DNA of 64,000 nucleotides, from contig CAZPHV010000001.1 of the NCBI GenBank assembly GCA_964586455.1, positions 196,444 through 260,443 of the forward strand, in the 5' to 3' direction. The notes beneath the pieces are model-generated. The model was not told the origin of the DNA. It did not search any database and saw nothing but the letters and a program-made list of their open reading frames with translations. Shown in pieces: positions 15,931 to 25,544 of the stretch. The DNA comes from Aquimonas sp964586455 (GTDB lineage Bacteria; Pseudomonadota; Gammaproteobacteria; Xanthomonadales; Xanthomonadaceae). Within the stretch, counting starts at the first letter, position 1, and every line of letters starts with the position of its first letter. Made by a program: the position numbers and the translations under genes.

Positions 15931-17205
15931 ATGCCGCTCATGACGTGCATGCACACAAGCCCCAAACCCGCACCGCCCGGCACCTTCCTCGTCGGCGGCG
16001 CCGTCCGCGACCATCTGCTGGGCCTCGAACCGAAAGAGCGCGACTGGGTGGTGGTCGGCAGCACCCAAGCCGCGATGGAAGCCCTGGGCTTTCGCGCAGT
16101 CGGCGCCGATTTCCCGGTGTTCCTGCATCCGCAGACCCATGAGGAATATGCGCTGGCTCGCACCGAGCGCAAGTCCGGCCGCGGCTACCGTGGCTTCGTG
16201 GTCGACGCCGCGCCCTCGGTGACGCTGGAAGAGGATTTGACCCGTCGCGACCTGACCATCAACGCGATCGCGCTTGGGCCTGACGGCGAACTGATCGACC
16301 CCTGGGGCGGCCGGGCCGATTTGGAAGCGCGCCTGCTGCGCCATGTGTCGCCGGCCTTCGCCGAAGACCCGGTGCGGGTGCTGCGGGTGGCACGCTTTGC
16401 CGCGCGCTTCGCGGCGCTGGGCTTTCGCGTGGCCGACGAAACCGTGGCGCTGATGCATGGCATGGTGGACGCAGGCGAGATCGACCACCTGGTGCCCGAG
16501 CGGGTGTGGAAGGAACTCGTCCGCGGTCTGGCGGAACCTGCACCGCAGGCGATGCTGGGCGTACTGCGTGAATGCGGCGCACTGGCCCGCCTGCTGCCGG
16601 AAGTCGACGCGCTGTACGGCGTGCCGCAGCGGCCCGAATACCACCCTGAGGTCGACACCGGCCTGCATATCGAGCTGTGCCTTGAACAGTCCGCGCGGCT
16701 GGCGCCCGGCGATGCGCAGATTGCCTTCGCGGTGCTGGTGCACGACCTCGGCAAGGCGCTGACGCCCAGCGACGAGCTGCCGCGCCACGTCCGCCACGAA
16801 GAGCGCGGGTTGGAACCGATCGAAGCGCTCAGCGCGCGCCTGAAGGTGCCGACCCACTTCCGCGAGCTGGCCCTGCACGCCTGCCGCGAGCACCTGAATG
16901 TTCATCGTTTGACCGAGATGCGCGCACCCAAGATCGAGGCCCTGATCCAGCGCTGCGACGGCTACCGCCGGCCCGAACGCATCGCCCAGATCGGCTGGGT
17001 CTGCGAAATCGACAAACGCGGCCGCGCCGGTCTCGCCGACCAGCCCTACCCCAACCGCGACCTGCTCGACCGCTGCCACCGCGCCGCGCTGGCGGTGCAG
17101 GCGCGTGATCTGGACCTGTCAGGGCTCAAGGGCCCGCAGGTCGGTGAGGCGCTGCAGCGCGCACGGGTAGAAGCGGTGAAGCTGGAACTAGGGATTAGGG
17201 ATTAG
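15931..17205 (+). CDS. cca: CCA-adding tRNA nucleotidyltransferase with HD domain
   Basis: Adds or repairs the 3'-CCA end of tRNAs in the cytoplasm. It has 424 residues from ATG 15931, close to the usual length of about 410 for the gammaproteobacterial multifunctional enzyme. The N-terminus has FLVGGAVRDHLLG and ERDWVVVG, the metal-binding EEYALARTE stretch, and DLTRRDLTINAIAL, all typical of class II CCA enzymes. The C-terminal part contains an HD phosphohydrolase motif (LVHDLGKALTP), as in the multifunctional branch. ATGs at 15940 and 15949 are in frame and could equally be the start; GGAG lies 13 nt before 15931. It is divergent from the redox locus. Confidence 0.93.
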   Translation: MPLMTCMHTSPKPAPPGTFLVGGAVRDHLLGLEPKERDWVVVGSTQAAMEALGFRAVGADFPVFLHPQTHEEYALARTERKSGRGYRGFVVDAAPSVTLEEDLTRRDLTINAIALGPDGELIDPWGGRADLEARLLRHVSPAFAEDPVRVLRVARFAARFAALGFRVADETVALMHGMVDAGEIDHLVPERVWKELVRGLAEPAPQAMLGVLRECGALARLLPEVDALYGVPQRPEYHPEVDTGLHIELCLEQSARLAPGDAQIAFAVLVHDLGKALTPSDELPRHVRHEERGLEPIEALSARLKVPTHFRELALHACREHLNVHRLTEMRAPKIEALIQRCDGYRRPERIAQIGWVCEIDKRGRAGLADQPYPNRDLLDRCHRAALAVQARDLDLSGLKGPQVGEALQRARVEAVKLELGIRD

Positions 17206-17362
17206 GGAAGCGCAGCGCACCCCCGATCGCCCGCGACGCCAGACGCGCAACGGCAACAGCCAGCCAGACAATGCACACGGCCCTGATCGACGCGCAGCAC
17301 AGAGCCTCGCCTCGAACCGCCGTGGCGAATCCCGAATCCCGAATCCCGAATCCCGATTCCCG
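17188..17362. repeat. GGGATTC/GATTAGGG short tandem repeats between convergent genes
   Basis: The end of cca runs into GGGATTAGGGATTAGGG (17190-17206). A second block at about 17327-17361 is a run of 7-bp units CGAATCC on the plus strand. The stretch between (17207-17326) shows no coding signal. The same 7-bp unit recurs at three other intergenic places in the window. Confidence 0.75.
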
Positions 17363-17365
17363 GGT

Positions 17366-18745
17366 CTAACCAGGCATCCACAGCTTCTCAAGCTGTGGGA
17401 AGTTCCAGACCTCCGGTGATTCGATGCCGGCGATACGGTCGCCGCAGCTCGGTGCAGCGAGGTCGAGGTCGCGTACGAACACCGCTTCTCGCCTTTTCGC
17501 GCTGTAGAAGATCCTCACCTTCGGCGTCAGCAGCGCATCTTCGTTCTGCTCGGTGACAACGGCCAGATGCTCTGATTGCAAGCGCACCAGGGCGCCGACC
17601 GGATAGATGCCGATCGACTTGACGAAGGCGTTGAACACCCGCGGATCGAAATGACCTTTCCAGGCGGCCATGCGCCGCACCGACTCGGCCGGGCTCCAGG
17701 CGTTCTTGTAGGGCCGGTTCGAACTGATCGCATCGTAGACATCGCAGACCGCGCCCATCCTTGAAAGCACGTCGATCTGCTCACCCGATTGGCCGTGCGG
17801 ATAGCCCGTGCCGTCGAACTTCTCGTGGTGATGCAGCGCGATCTCCAGCGCGGCGGCAGAGGCGCCTCCGCCCTCCTTGAGCATCTCGAAGCCCCGCTCT
17901 GGATGCGCCTTCATGATCCGGTACTCGGCATCCGTGAGTGCGCCAGGTTTGTTCAACACGTTCAGCGGCATTGCAGCCTTGCCGATATCGTGCAGCAACC
18001 CGCCGACGCCGGCTTCGCGGATCTGGTCTTCGGGCAGTCGCAGTTGCCGCGCGAGCGCGATCATCAGCGCACAGACGGCGACCGAGTGCAGATAGGTGTA
18101 GTCGTCGTGACGCTTGAGTCGGGCGACACTGATCAAGGCATCCGGGTGACGGATCACCGAGGCGCTGATTTCTTCTACCAGCGGCGCGACCGCGGCTGGG
18201 CTGACCGCGCGGCCCATGCGCGCTTCGCTGAATAGCTCGATCATCTGGTCTTTGGCGGCCAGGCAGAGCTTGTGCGCAGACCGGAGCTCTGCCTCTATCG
18301 CACGCTGGTTGCGCGGCACGGGTTTGCGCGGGGTTGGCGGGTCAGGACCCTCGCCCTCTGGGCTTCTGGCATCCCCGACTTCATCGCCGACAGAGGCCTG
18401 CAACGGATCCGACACCGATGCCCGGCCAGCGGGAACAGCAGGGGCGGTATCGTCTTCAGCATCGGGCGGCGCGGCCGGACTGGCACTGAGTTCGACCTCA
18501 GCGTCCTCGATCGCAGCGGTAGGGCCGGGGACTCCCGGGGACTCAGGCGGCGGCCAGTCGGGGCAGTCCAGGCCCTTTTCGCTGTCGATCAGGATTTCCT
18601 CAACCCCTCCGCGGCGCAGCACGTCGATTTCCTGCGCTGTAAGCAAGAACGAATGCCGCACGAACACCGGATGCGTGCCATCGCCGCCGAGGCGATGGAA
18701 CCACATGCCCGGACGCGCACGCGCGATGGGGATGGCCTTGATCAT
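17366..18745 (-). CDS. HD-GYP domain phosphodiesterase with DUF3391-type N-terminus
   Basis: Likely hydrolyses cyclic di-GMP in the cytoplasm. 459 residues. Residues 1-60 resemble the DUF3391 segment usually placed before HD-GYP domains. Residues 60-145 are a Pro/Ala/Glu-rich linker. Residues 200-390 form the HD-GYP domain: HD at 252-253 in LLHDIGKAAMP, then HPERGFEML, then HHHEKFDGTGYP at about 305-316. All metal-binding and GYP residues appear intact, so the enzyme should be active. There is no membrane segment. It reads toward cca and is followed only by repeats, so it is probably transcribed alone. Confidence 0.9.
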   Translation of the reverse strand: MIKAIPIARARPGMWFHRLGGDGTHPVFVRHSFLLTAQEIDVLRRGGVEEILIDSEKGLDCPDWPPPESPGVPGPTAAIEDAEVELSASPAAPPDAEDDTAPAVPAGRASVSDPLQASVGDEVGDARSPEGEGPDPPTPRKPVPRNQRAIEAELRSAHKLCLAAKDQMIELFSEARMGRAVSPAAVAPLVEEISASVIRHPDALISVARLKRHDDYTYLHSVAVCALMIALARQLRLPEDQIREAGVGGLLHDIGKAAMPLNVLNKPGALTDAEYRIMKAHPERGFEMLKEGGGASAAALEIALHHHEKFDGTGYPHGQSGEQIDVLSRMGAVCDVYDAISSNRPYKNAWSPAESVRRMAAWKGHFDPRVFNAFVKSIGIYPVGALVRLQSEHLAVVTEQNEDALLTPKVRIFYSAKRREAVFVRDLDLAAPSCGDRIAGIESPEVWNFPQLEKLWMPG

Positions 18746-18818
18746 GGCCGCGACGGAAATCCTGAAGAAGAAGACGCCTCAGGATCGGCGATGCAAGCAC
18801 CGCGCCGCCATCAGGGCG

Positions 18819-19229
18819 TCACTGACGCGGCGATCGCGCCAGTTGACCGGCCAGCTGGCCGCGCAGGCGGCTGAACCCCGCGCACAGACCCAGCGCAACC
18901 CCGGCCGTATTCGCCAGTGCGTCCATCCAGTCGAAGCTGCGCAAGCCGCCCGCACCCTGCAGGAACTCCATCAGCAGACCATAGCTGGCCAGCGCCAGGC
19001 CCGCTACCAGAAGGCCCGGTAGCCCGCGAAACAGCGGCACGCAGGCCAAAGCCGCCAGCGCATAGCCGAACGCGTGCCAAAGCTTGTCGAAGCGGCCGGG
19101 GTCCAGCGGCAGATCGGGCGGAGGCAGCAGCGAGGCCAGAGCGATCAGGCCGAGGTAGGCGATCAGACCGGCGATCCACAGCCTGCGCAGGGTCGCACGA
19201 TGCTGTTCGACAAAAGCTTCGAGGCTCAT
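18819..19229 (-). CDS. VanZ-like membrane protein
   Basis: Small inner-membrane protein of 136 residues with four hydrophobic segments. It shows the VanZ-family pattern: a first helix ending in LLPPPDLP, then DKLWHAFGYALAAL, a third helix running into MEFLQG, and SFDWMDALANTAGVALG. VanZ relatives have no firmly established activity outside teicoplanin resistance. The start ATG overlaps the stop of the upstream MidA-like gene by 4 nt (ATGA), so the two are co-translated. Confidence 0.85.
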   Translation of the reverse strand: MSLEAFVEQHRATLRRLWIAGLIAYLGLIALASLLPPPDLPLDPGRFDKLWHAFGYALAALACVPLFRGLPGLLVAGLALASYGLLMEFLQGAGGLRSFDWMDALANTAGVALGLCAGFSRLRGQLAGQLARSPRQ

Positions 19230-20404
19230 AGCCGATGGCTCAGATCACCGAATGCGAACTGCGCTTCGCAGTCGACGCCGCGCGTCAGGCCCATGGCCTG
19301 GAAGCGCTCGCCCATCTCGGACGGCAGGATCAGACGCTTCGACTCCAGCGCCAGCCGGTGCTGGCTCAGCGTATCGACCGAGCCGCGCTCGACGTGCTGC
19401 TGCAGGCCGTTGTTGAGCAGGAACGCCGCCTGGCTGGCATAGCCGGCGAGCTCGAAGCCGGCGTGCTGGCCGGCCTCGGCCAACGCGGTGAAATCCACCG
19501 AGGCGGTGATGTCGGTCAGGCCCGGCAGGTGGAAGGGATCGGCATGCACGCGGTGGCGGTAATGGCACAACAGTGTCCCGTCCGAGCGCTCGGGCAGGTA
19601 GAACTCGGACCGCGGGTAGCCGTAGTCGACGAACAGCGCCAGACCCTCGGCCAAGGAGCCACAGACGGCGTCCAGCCAGTAGGGCAGCTGCGGCAGCAGC
19701 TCGCTGGTATAGCCCTCGGCGAAGCCACGGCCGAGGCTGCGTTCGAGGTGACGCACCGCGCCGCCGCTCAGCAGGTCGGCCGGGCGCTCGCAGTAGCGGA
19801 AACCGCTGCCCACGCTCTCCACATGCTGCTCCATGACCTCACCGGCACGCATCACGAAACGCGTGGTCGGAAGCGCGTCCAGCACCTCGTTGGCGAACAA
19901 CACGCCAGCCCAGTCGTCCTCGGGCAGCCGGTCCAGCCAGCGCAGACGGGCGAACAACTCGTGCGGCAGCTCCGCTTCCAGCCGCTCGCGCTGACGCTGG
20001 CGCAGGTCGGCGCTGGGTTCAAGAATGCGGTACTCGGCCGGCAGCGCATCGCGCGCGGCCAGCGCGGGCAGCGCATGCAGGGCGAAGGCACCGCTACCGC
20101 CGCCGAGTTCAAAGAAGCAGCCTGCACCCTTGTGGCGGCGAATCACTGGGGCGGTGGCTTCGGCCACGCAGGCGGCGAACAGGCCGCCGAGTTCGGGCGC
20201 GGTGATGAAGTCACCGGCGGCGCCGAACTTGGTGGCGCCCGCGCTGTAGTAGCCCAGGCCCGGCGCGTACAGCGCCAGCTCCATGTAGCGCGAGAACGGA
20301 ATTGCGCCGCCGCTGCGCGCGATGTCGGCGTGGATCAACGCACGCAGGCGTTCGCTGTGGGCCTGCGCCTCGGGTCCGGGCGCTGGCAGGTCAAGGGGGA
20401 TCAT
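19226..20404 (-). CDS. MidA/NDUFAF7-family SAM-dependent methyltransferase
   Basis: Predicted protein arginine methyltransferase of the family whose mitochondrial member acts in complex I assembly; the bacterial substrate is unknown. 392 residues from ATG 20404. The frame extends 27 codons upstream without support. Recognisable parts are IPFSRYMELALYAPGLGYY and KFGAAGDFITAPELGGLF near the N-terminus, the SAM-binding glycine loop FFELGGGSGAFA, VLFANEVLDALP and LFVDYGYPRSE. It is divergent from the pteridine reductase gene (71-nt gap) and overlaps the VanZ-like gene downstream by 4 nt. Confidence 0.88.
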   Translation of the reverse strand: MIPLDLPAPGPEAQAHSERLRALIHADIARSGGAIPFSRYMELALYAPGLGYYSAGATKFGAAGDFITAPELGGLFAACVAEATAPVIRRHKGAGCFFELGGGSGAFALHALPALAARDALPAEYRILEPSADLRQRQRERLEAELPHELFARLRWLDRLPEDDWAGVLFANEVLDALPTTRFVMRAGEVMEQHVESVGSGFRYCERPADLLSGGAVRHLERSLGRGFAEGYTSELLPQLPYWLDAVCGSLAEGLALFVDYGYPRSEFYLPERSDGTLLCHYRHRVHADPFHLPGLTDITASVDFTALAEAGQHAGFELAGYASQAAFLLNNGLQQHVERGSVDTLSQHRLALESKRLILPSEMGERFQAMGLTRGVDCEAQFAFGDLSHRL

Positions 20405-20475
20405 GCGGGCTCTCGTGATGGAATCTTCAGCGGCCAGCATCGACACTGCGGCCACTACGCACCAAGGATACCCCG

Positions 20476-21222
20476 ATGCCTGCACCCTCCTCCGCCGCGC
20501 CGGTCGCGCTGATCACCGGCGCCGCGCGCCGGGTTGGCGCGACGATCGCGCGCCGCCTGCATGCCGACGGCTTTGATCTGGCCCTGCACTACCGCGACTC
20601 CACCGACGCGATGATGGCGCTGGAACAGGAGCTGGAAGCCGCACGCCCCTCCAGTGTGCTGGCGATCCGCGCCGAACTGGCCGACCCTGGCGCCAGCAAC
20701 AGCCTGGTGTCGGCCACGCTGGCGCGCTTCGGCCGGATTGATGCGCTGATCAACAACGCGTCGAGCTTTTATCCGACGCCGATCGGCGAAGCCAGCCAGG
20801 ACGACTGGGACCTGCTGTTCGCCAGCAATGCGCGCGCGCCCCTGTTCCTGAGTCAGGCCGCCGCCCCGCACCTGCGCGCGACGCGCGGTTGCATCGTCAA
20901 CATGGTGGACGTTTACGCCGAACGCCCGCTGGCCGAACACACGGTGTACTGCATGGCCAAAGCGGCGCTGCTGATGATGACGCTGTCGCTGGCGAAAGAG
21001 CTCGGCCCGGAAGTGCGCGTCAACGCGATCGCGCCGGGTGCGGTGCTGTGGCCGGAGGGCGGCAAGCCCAGTGCCGAGCAGCAGGCCCTGCTGGACAAGA
21101 CCACGCTCAAGCGCCCCGGCAACCCCGAGGATGTCGCCGAAGCCGTCGCCTTCCTCTTGCGCGCGCAGTACACCAGCGGGCAAGTGCTGCGAGTGGATGG
21201 CGGGCGGGCGGTGAATATCTGA
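20476..21222 (+). CDS. Pteridine reductase (short-chain dehydrogenase family)
   Basis: NADPH-dependent reductase of pterins, 248 residues. The cofactor loop reads TGAARRVG (residues 14-21), the TGxxxRxG form that distinguishes pteridine reductases from ordinary SDR enzymes (TGxxxGxG). Further marks are LINNASSF, the catalytic Tyr and Lys in VYCMAKAAL, and VNAIAPGAVLWP. The C-terminus GQVLRVDGGRAVNI is typical. It probably reduces dihydrobiopterin or dihydrofolate, like FolM or PTR1. It has its own upstream region shared with the divergent MidA-like gene. Confidence 0.9.
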   Translation: MPAPSSAAPVALITGAARRVGATIARRLHADGFDLALHYRDSTDAMMALEQELEAARPSSVLAIRAELADPGASNSLVSATLARFGRIDALINNASSFYPTPIGEASQDDWDLLFASNARAPLFLSQAAAPHLRATRGCIVNMVDVYAERPLAEHTVYCMAKAALLMMTLSLAKELGPEVRVNAIAPGAVLWPEGGKPSAEQQALLDKTTLKRPGNPEDVAEAVAFLLRAQYTSGQVLRVDGGRAVNI

Positions 21223-21857
21223 AGAGCCGGGATTCGGGATTCGGGATTCGAAAAAGCGTGCGGCATAGGGTGGGCCCTGGCCCACCATGAGCTCCACCCT
21301 CGCCTCGGGTTCGCTTGTTCGCTGCGTTGCTTGAAACGAAGAGCAAGAGCTTTCGGTCCGTCCTTCGGCCGGCCCGACCTACTTCTCTTTGCGTGGCCAA
21401 AGAGAAGTAGGCAAGAGAAAGGCCACCCCTCGTCCGCGCCCATCGCGCATCCTTGCGCTCAGGGTTCGCGTGAGTCGGTCGGGGTTTTCGGACAGGCCCT
21501 CCCTGGCCTGTCGAAAACCTTGGCCGCATCCCTGCGGCCAACCCTGCGGGCGATTCGACCGCCTCCCGCCGCTCCCCAGGGGCCCCATAGAAGAGCGCGG
21601 GCTCCTGCCCGCAGAAGCCAGAGCAAGAGCGGAAGCGGGAAGCGGAAAGCGGGAACCCTGATAGGGTGGGCCCTGGCCCACCATGAACTCCACGCTCACC
21701 TCGGCCCCACAACACGCCGCACGGGGGGCACTGGCCCACCATGGGCTCTTCGCTCGGGTTCCGACGTATTCAAGGCTCGCGGTTTCGGCTCAACAAAGCG
21801 CCACCTGGAACACGCCTCGGGGAACCGACCTTCGGTCGATTCCCCATTCCCGATTCC
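21223..21857. repeat. 635-bp intergenic block of nested repeats and hairpins
   Basis: No gene is supported between the two convergent genes. From left to right it holds GGGATTC units (about 21231-21250) and a main palindrome copy at 21264-21290. Next come a perfect 13-bp hairpin at 21379-21410 (CTACTTCTCTTTG and its complement, 6-nt loop), an imperfect long hairpin at about 21483-21519 (GGTTTTCGGACAGGCC against GGCCTGTCGAAAACC), and an 8-bp hairpin at about 21521-21540 (TGGCCGCA-TCCC-TGCGGCCA). Further palindrome copies lie at 21660-21685 and, decayed, at about 21724-21750, followed by ATTCCCGATTCCC units near 21840-21865. Frames open here have repeat-derived protein sequence. Confidence 0.8.
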
Positions 21858-23921
21858 CTATTCCCGGCCCTCAAGAATCTCATCCGCCAGATGATTCGCG
21901 TCGTACACCTTGCGCAGCGCCTCGACCATCGCCGCCGAATGCACGCTCACCGAACGGTTGATGCGGGCGTCATACCAGAAGGCGCCGCCGAGGCTGTGGA
22001 TGTTGCCGTCGAACACCAGGCCGACCACTTCCGCCTTGGCATTGATCACCGGGCTGCCGGAATTGCCGCCGATGATGTCGTTGCTGCTGACAAAGTTCAT
22101 CGGCAGATCAAGATTGAGCTTCTCGCGCGAGGCTTCCCAGCTCGGCGGCAGCTTGTACGGGTCGGAGCCGGTAGCGCGCTCGTACAGGCCGCGGATCTGG
22201 GTCATCGGCGGCACAGTTTCGCCGCCCCACTCCCAGCCCTGCACGGCGCCGTAGGACAGGCGCAGGCTGAAGGTGGCATCCGGATAGACGCCGGTGCCGA
22301 GCTGAGCGAAGCGGGCGCGGGCGATCTTCTCGGCCGCTTGTTGCGTCACCGCCTGCACCTCGCGCTCGAAGCGCGCGCGCAGCTCACGCGCCGCCGGGTC
22401 AACCGCGCGCGCCAGCGCGATCATCGGGTCGTCAGACTTCGCGATCGCATCCGCACCGCCTTCCCACAGCGCGCGGCGCACTGCCGCATCGCCAAGCTTG
22501 GTGCCGCGGATCACCCGCTCAGCCAGCTGCTGCGGGCTGTCCTTGCCCAGCACCTGGCGCACCACCGGGTGATCGGCGCCCAGCTCCTCGCGCAGCTTGG
22601 ACAGGCTCCAGCCGAGCTTGACGATCTCGAAGTCGGGGTACAGCGGACGCTCGGCGAACAGGCCTTGTTCGACGCGCGGCAGGCCGGCGTCGCCGAACTC
22701 GCGCAGACGGTCTGCATTCGATTTGGCGCGCTCATCAGCGCCGCGCACGAGCGTGCGCGCCAGACCGAAGTAGCCGGTGCGGAATGCGCCCGCGCCTTCG
22801 AGCATGTTGTACGCGGTCTCGATCTCGCGCGAGATGCGGGTGGCCTCGGCGATCGCCGACCACGGGTCGCCAATCTCCTCGCTCAAGGTGGGATCGGCAG
22901 CGACGAAGGCCTTCAGCGATGCCTCTTCCTCGCGCTTCTGCTCGAACACGGCTGGGTCGTTGAGCGTGCTCTGGCGGCCACGCAGCGCCTTGAAGCTGTT
23001 CTCGACGCCGAACAGATCGTTCTGCGCTTGACGCGCCTGCTCCTCGCCAAGCGCGCCGAACTGCAGCAGCAGCCCGCGCATCTCGGCCAGGCTCAGCAGG
23101 CGGTCGATCAGCGACTTGTCGCGCAGGGCTTCGAGCTGGGCCACGGTCAGCAGGCGCTGGGTCGAGCCCGGGTGGCCGGTGATCATCACCAGCTCGCCCT
23201 CGGCCGCACCGTCGGGGTTCAGCGGGAAGAAGTCCTCAAGTTCGACCGGCTTGCCGTCTTCGTAGACGCGCAGCAGACCCATGTCGAGGTTGTAGCGCGG
23301 GAAGTTGAAGTTGTCGGGATCACCACCGAAGAAGCCGGCGGCGAACTCCGGCGCGAATGCCAGACGCACGTCCTGGAAACGGCTGTAGCGGTACAGATGC
23401 TGCACGCCGCCCTGGTAGAGGTCGACCACATCGCAGCGTACGCCCGTGCGATTTTCGCCCGCGCATTCGGCCTCGATCGCCGACTGCGCGGCGCGCTTGG
23501 CATTGGCGAAGGCCTCGCCCGACAGGCCCTTGGTGGCTTCGCTGACGCGGCCGCTGACGTCGCTGATCGACTCCAGCCGGTTGATCTCGAAGTTCGGGCA
23601 CTGGCGCTCGTCGGCACGGGTCTTGGCCAGAAAGCCATCGCGCATCAGGTCTTCGTCAGCGCTGGACAGATCACCGATGCAGCCGACGATGCAGTGGTGG
23701 TTGGTCAGCACCAGGCCGTCACCAGAGATGAAGCTGCCCGAGCAGCCGCCAGCCAGACGCACCGAGGAGCGCATCACTTTCTGCACCCAGTCGTCGGTAG
23801 GCGTGAAGCCGAATTCGGCCTGCATGCCCGCCTTGGGCAGGTTGTCCAGAGTCCACATGCCTTCGGCGGCAAAAGAGGGTGAGGCGATCGCGAGTGCGAT
23901 GCTGGCGGCGATAAGGCGCAT
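21858..23921 (-). CDS. S46-family dipeptidyl peptidase
   Basis: Exported serine peptidase that removes dipeptides from peptide N-termini, 687 residues, of the DPP7/DPP11 family. The signal peptide is residues 1-18 (ending PSFA). The catalytic His lies in TNHHC (75-76), the Asp is probably in GGDPDNFNFPRYN near 195, and the Ser is in GGNSGSP (about 621). The helical middle region of about 250 residues fits the cap domain of the family. I do not assign DPP7 or DPP11 specificity. GGAG lies 5 nt before ATG 23921. The gene stands alone. Confidence 0.92.
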   Translation of the reverse strand: MRLIAASIALAIASPSFAAEGMWTLDNLPKAGMQAEFGFTPTDDWVQKVMRSSVRLAGGCSGSFISGDGLVLTNHHCIVGCIGDLSSADEDLMRDGFLAKTRADERQCPNFEINRLESISDVSGRVSEATKGLSGEAFANAKRAAQSAIEAECAGENRTGVRCDVVDLYQGGVQHLYRYSRFQDVRLAFAPEFAAGFFGGDPDNFNFPRYNLDMGLLRVYEDGKPVELEDFFPLNPDGAAEGELVMITGHPGSTQRLLTVAQLEALRDKSLIDRLLSLAEMRGLLLQFGALGEEQARQAQNDLFGVENSFKALRGRQSTLNDPAVFEQKREEEASLKAFVAADPTLSEEIGDPWSAIAEATRISREIETAYNMLEGAGAFRTGYFGLARTLVRGADERAKSNADRLREFGDAGLPRVEQGLFAERPLYPDFEIVKLGWSLSKLREELGADHPVVRQVLGKDSPQQLAERVIRGTKLGDAAVRRALWEGGADAIAKSDDPMIALARAVDPAARELRARFEREVQAVTQQAAEKIARARFAQLGTGVYPDATFSLRLSYGAVQGWEWGGETVPPMTQIRGLYERATGSDPYKLPPSWEASREKLNLDLPMNFVSSNDIIGGNSGSPVINAKAEVVGLVFDGNIHSLGGAFWYDARINRSVSVHSAAMVEALRKVYDANHLADEILEGRE

Positions 23922-24000
23922 GGGGGCTCCGCTGACGGGGATGAAGCCCTCAATTGTAGGCCTGCACCGATTCCACGGATGTGCCGGAAGCCTGCGCCGC

Positions 24001-25464
24001 TCAGGCCGCGGGTTTCGGTGCTCCGGGTGAAGCTGCGGGAAGCTCTTCCGGCAGCGGCTGCTTCTGCAGGCGGATCAGGCTCCAGGCAGCCGCGGTAAGC
24101 CCTGCGGCCAGCACCGCGCCAGCGAGAAAGACGGCGGTCGAGCCCAGCAGCGCAAGACCCTTGTGGACCCAGGCGAAAGTGATGTCGCTGCCGCGATAGA
24201 TCAGCGTGTCGACGACGGCCTTGGCCTTGTAGCGCGACTCACGGTCGACGCGGGTGTAGACCGTCTCGCGCGCCGGTTTGGCCATCGAGAATTCACCCGC
24301 CCGCGTCGCCACCTGCACGATCGCCACGAACAGCGGCAGCGGCGCCGCTGCCAGCGCGCAGTAGCCCACCAGAATGGCAAACGCCGGAATCAGCAGCAGG
24401 GGTGCGATCCCGTAGCGGACCAGCAGAAAACGAGTCAGCAGCACCTGCACCGTCAGGGTGCTCACGTTGATCGCGAAGTCGAGCGTGGAGAAGAATTCCG
24501 TGCGATCGACGTCATTCGCGAACAACGTGCTCGCGATCCTCGCCTGCTCGAAATACAGCAGGGTGCCGACACCGACGCCGCAGAACATCAGGGCCGCCAT
24601 CGCGCGCAGCACCGGCCGCTCCCAGACCAGCCGCAGCCCGGCCAGAATGCTGCCGCCGATCGCCTCTTCGCCGCTGCGGGTGCCGTCTTCGATCTCGCGC
24701 CGACGCGCGTAGGGGGCGAGCCGGACGATGCACAGCATGCACACGGCGATCAGGCTCGCGGATACCAGCAGCAAGTTGGCTACGCCAATCTGCTCCACGG
24801 TCAAACGGGTGAACCCCGGGCCGATCAGTCCGCCCAGGGTCCCGCCCGCGCCGATATAGCCGTAAAGACGACGCGCATCGGTATTGCGGAACACATCCGC
24901 CATGTAGCTCCAGAACACACTGACCGCGAACAGATTGAACACCGCCACCCAAATGAAGAACACCGCGTTCTTCCAGGCGTAGTCGCGGTTGAAGATCCAC
25001 CAGAAGGCGATCAGGCAGGCGATGAAGAACACATACACCGCCGGCAGGAACACGCGGCGCGGAAAGCGACTGACCAGCGCCCCGTAGGCCGGTTGCAGCA
25101 GCAGCATGCAGACGAAGGTGCCGGTGAACAGCAGCTGGAGATTCTGGGTGCTGCCCATCGCATCGCGCACCGGCCGCAGGATGTAGTAGCCGCAGAGCAG
25201 GCAGAAGAAATAAAGCGCCGCCCACAACAGCGGCGGGAAATCGCGCAGCGCGTCGCGCAGGCCCGAGAGCTTGCCGAGGCTGGCGCCCGCGTCATCACGC
25301 GCAGAGGTCGCTTCGCTGGAAGTGGGGGCGTAAGGGTTCAAGCGGCTCTCGGCAGGCTGACCGCGATGGCGGCGGGCGGACCTTACCTGATCACCTGTGA
25401 GCCTGCGACCTTGGTCGTGGAACACTGCTTTCCGCGGCGCGGATCGAGTCTTTGCTCTAGGCAT
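24001..25464 (-). CDS. MFS transporter resembling NTP/NDP exchange transporters
   Basis: Polytopic inner-membrane protein with about 11-12 hydrophobic segments. LLCGYYILRPVRDAMG at the first helix and the YKAKAVVDTLIYRGSD segment before the last helices are typical of bacterial relatives of the ATP/ADP translocases (Tlc/Npt group). The substrate in free-living bacteria is not known. ATG 25464 is given as start, but the first 40 residues look non-native. TTG 25341 (LNPYAPTSS...), with GAGAG upstream, gives 446 residues and may be the true start. It is divergent from the GMC oxidoreductase gene. Confidence 0.75.
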   Translation of the reverse strand: MPRAKTRSAPRKAVFHDQGRRLTGDQVRSARRHRGQPAESRLNPYAPTSSEATSARDDAGASLGKLSGLRDALRDFPPLLWAALYFFCLLCGYYILRPVRDAMGSTQNLQLLFTGTFVCMLLLQPAYGALVSRFPRRVFLPAVYVFFIACLIAFWWIFNRDYAWKNAVFFIWVAVFNLFAVSVFWSYMADVFRNTDARRLYGYIGAGGTLGGLIGPGFTRLTVEQIGVANLLLVSASLIAVCMLCIVRLAPYARRREIEDGTRSGEEAIGGSILAGLRLVWERPVLRAMAALMFCGVGVGTLLYFEQARIASTLFANDVDRTEFFSTLDFAINVSTLTVQVLLTRFLLVRYGIAPLLLIPAFAILVGYCALAAAPLPLFVAIVQVATRAGEFSMAKPARETVYTRVDRESRYKAKAVVDTLIYRGSDITFAWVHKGLALLGSTAVFLAGAVLAAGLTAAAWSLIRLQKQPLPEELPAASPGAPKPAA

Positions 25465-25544
25465 GAGGTCTAGGGTCCGGGCAGTCTTCAGAAACCCCGC
25501 AAACCCGCGCTGCGCCTCGCTGCAGCGCAACATCAGGCTCTCCC

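Noticed and set aside
17188..17361. Telomere-like or integration-site repeat (TTAGGG resemblance)
   Set aside because: The unit is a 7-8 bp GGGATTC/GATTAGGG intergenic repeat seen at other gene ends; no integrase or direct attachment repeats.
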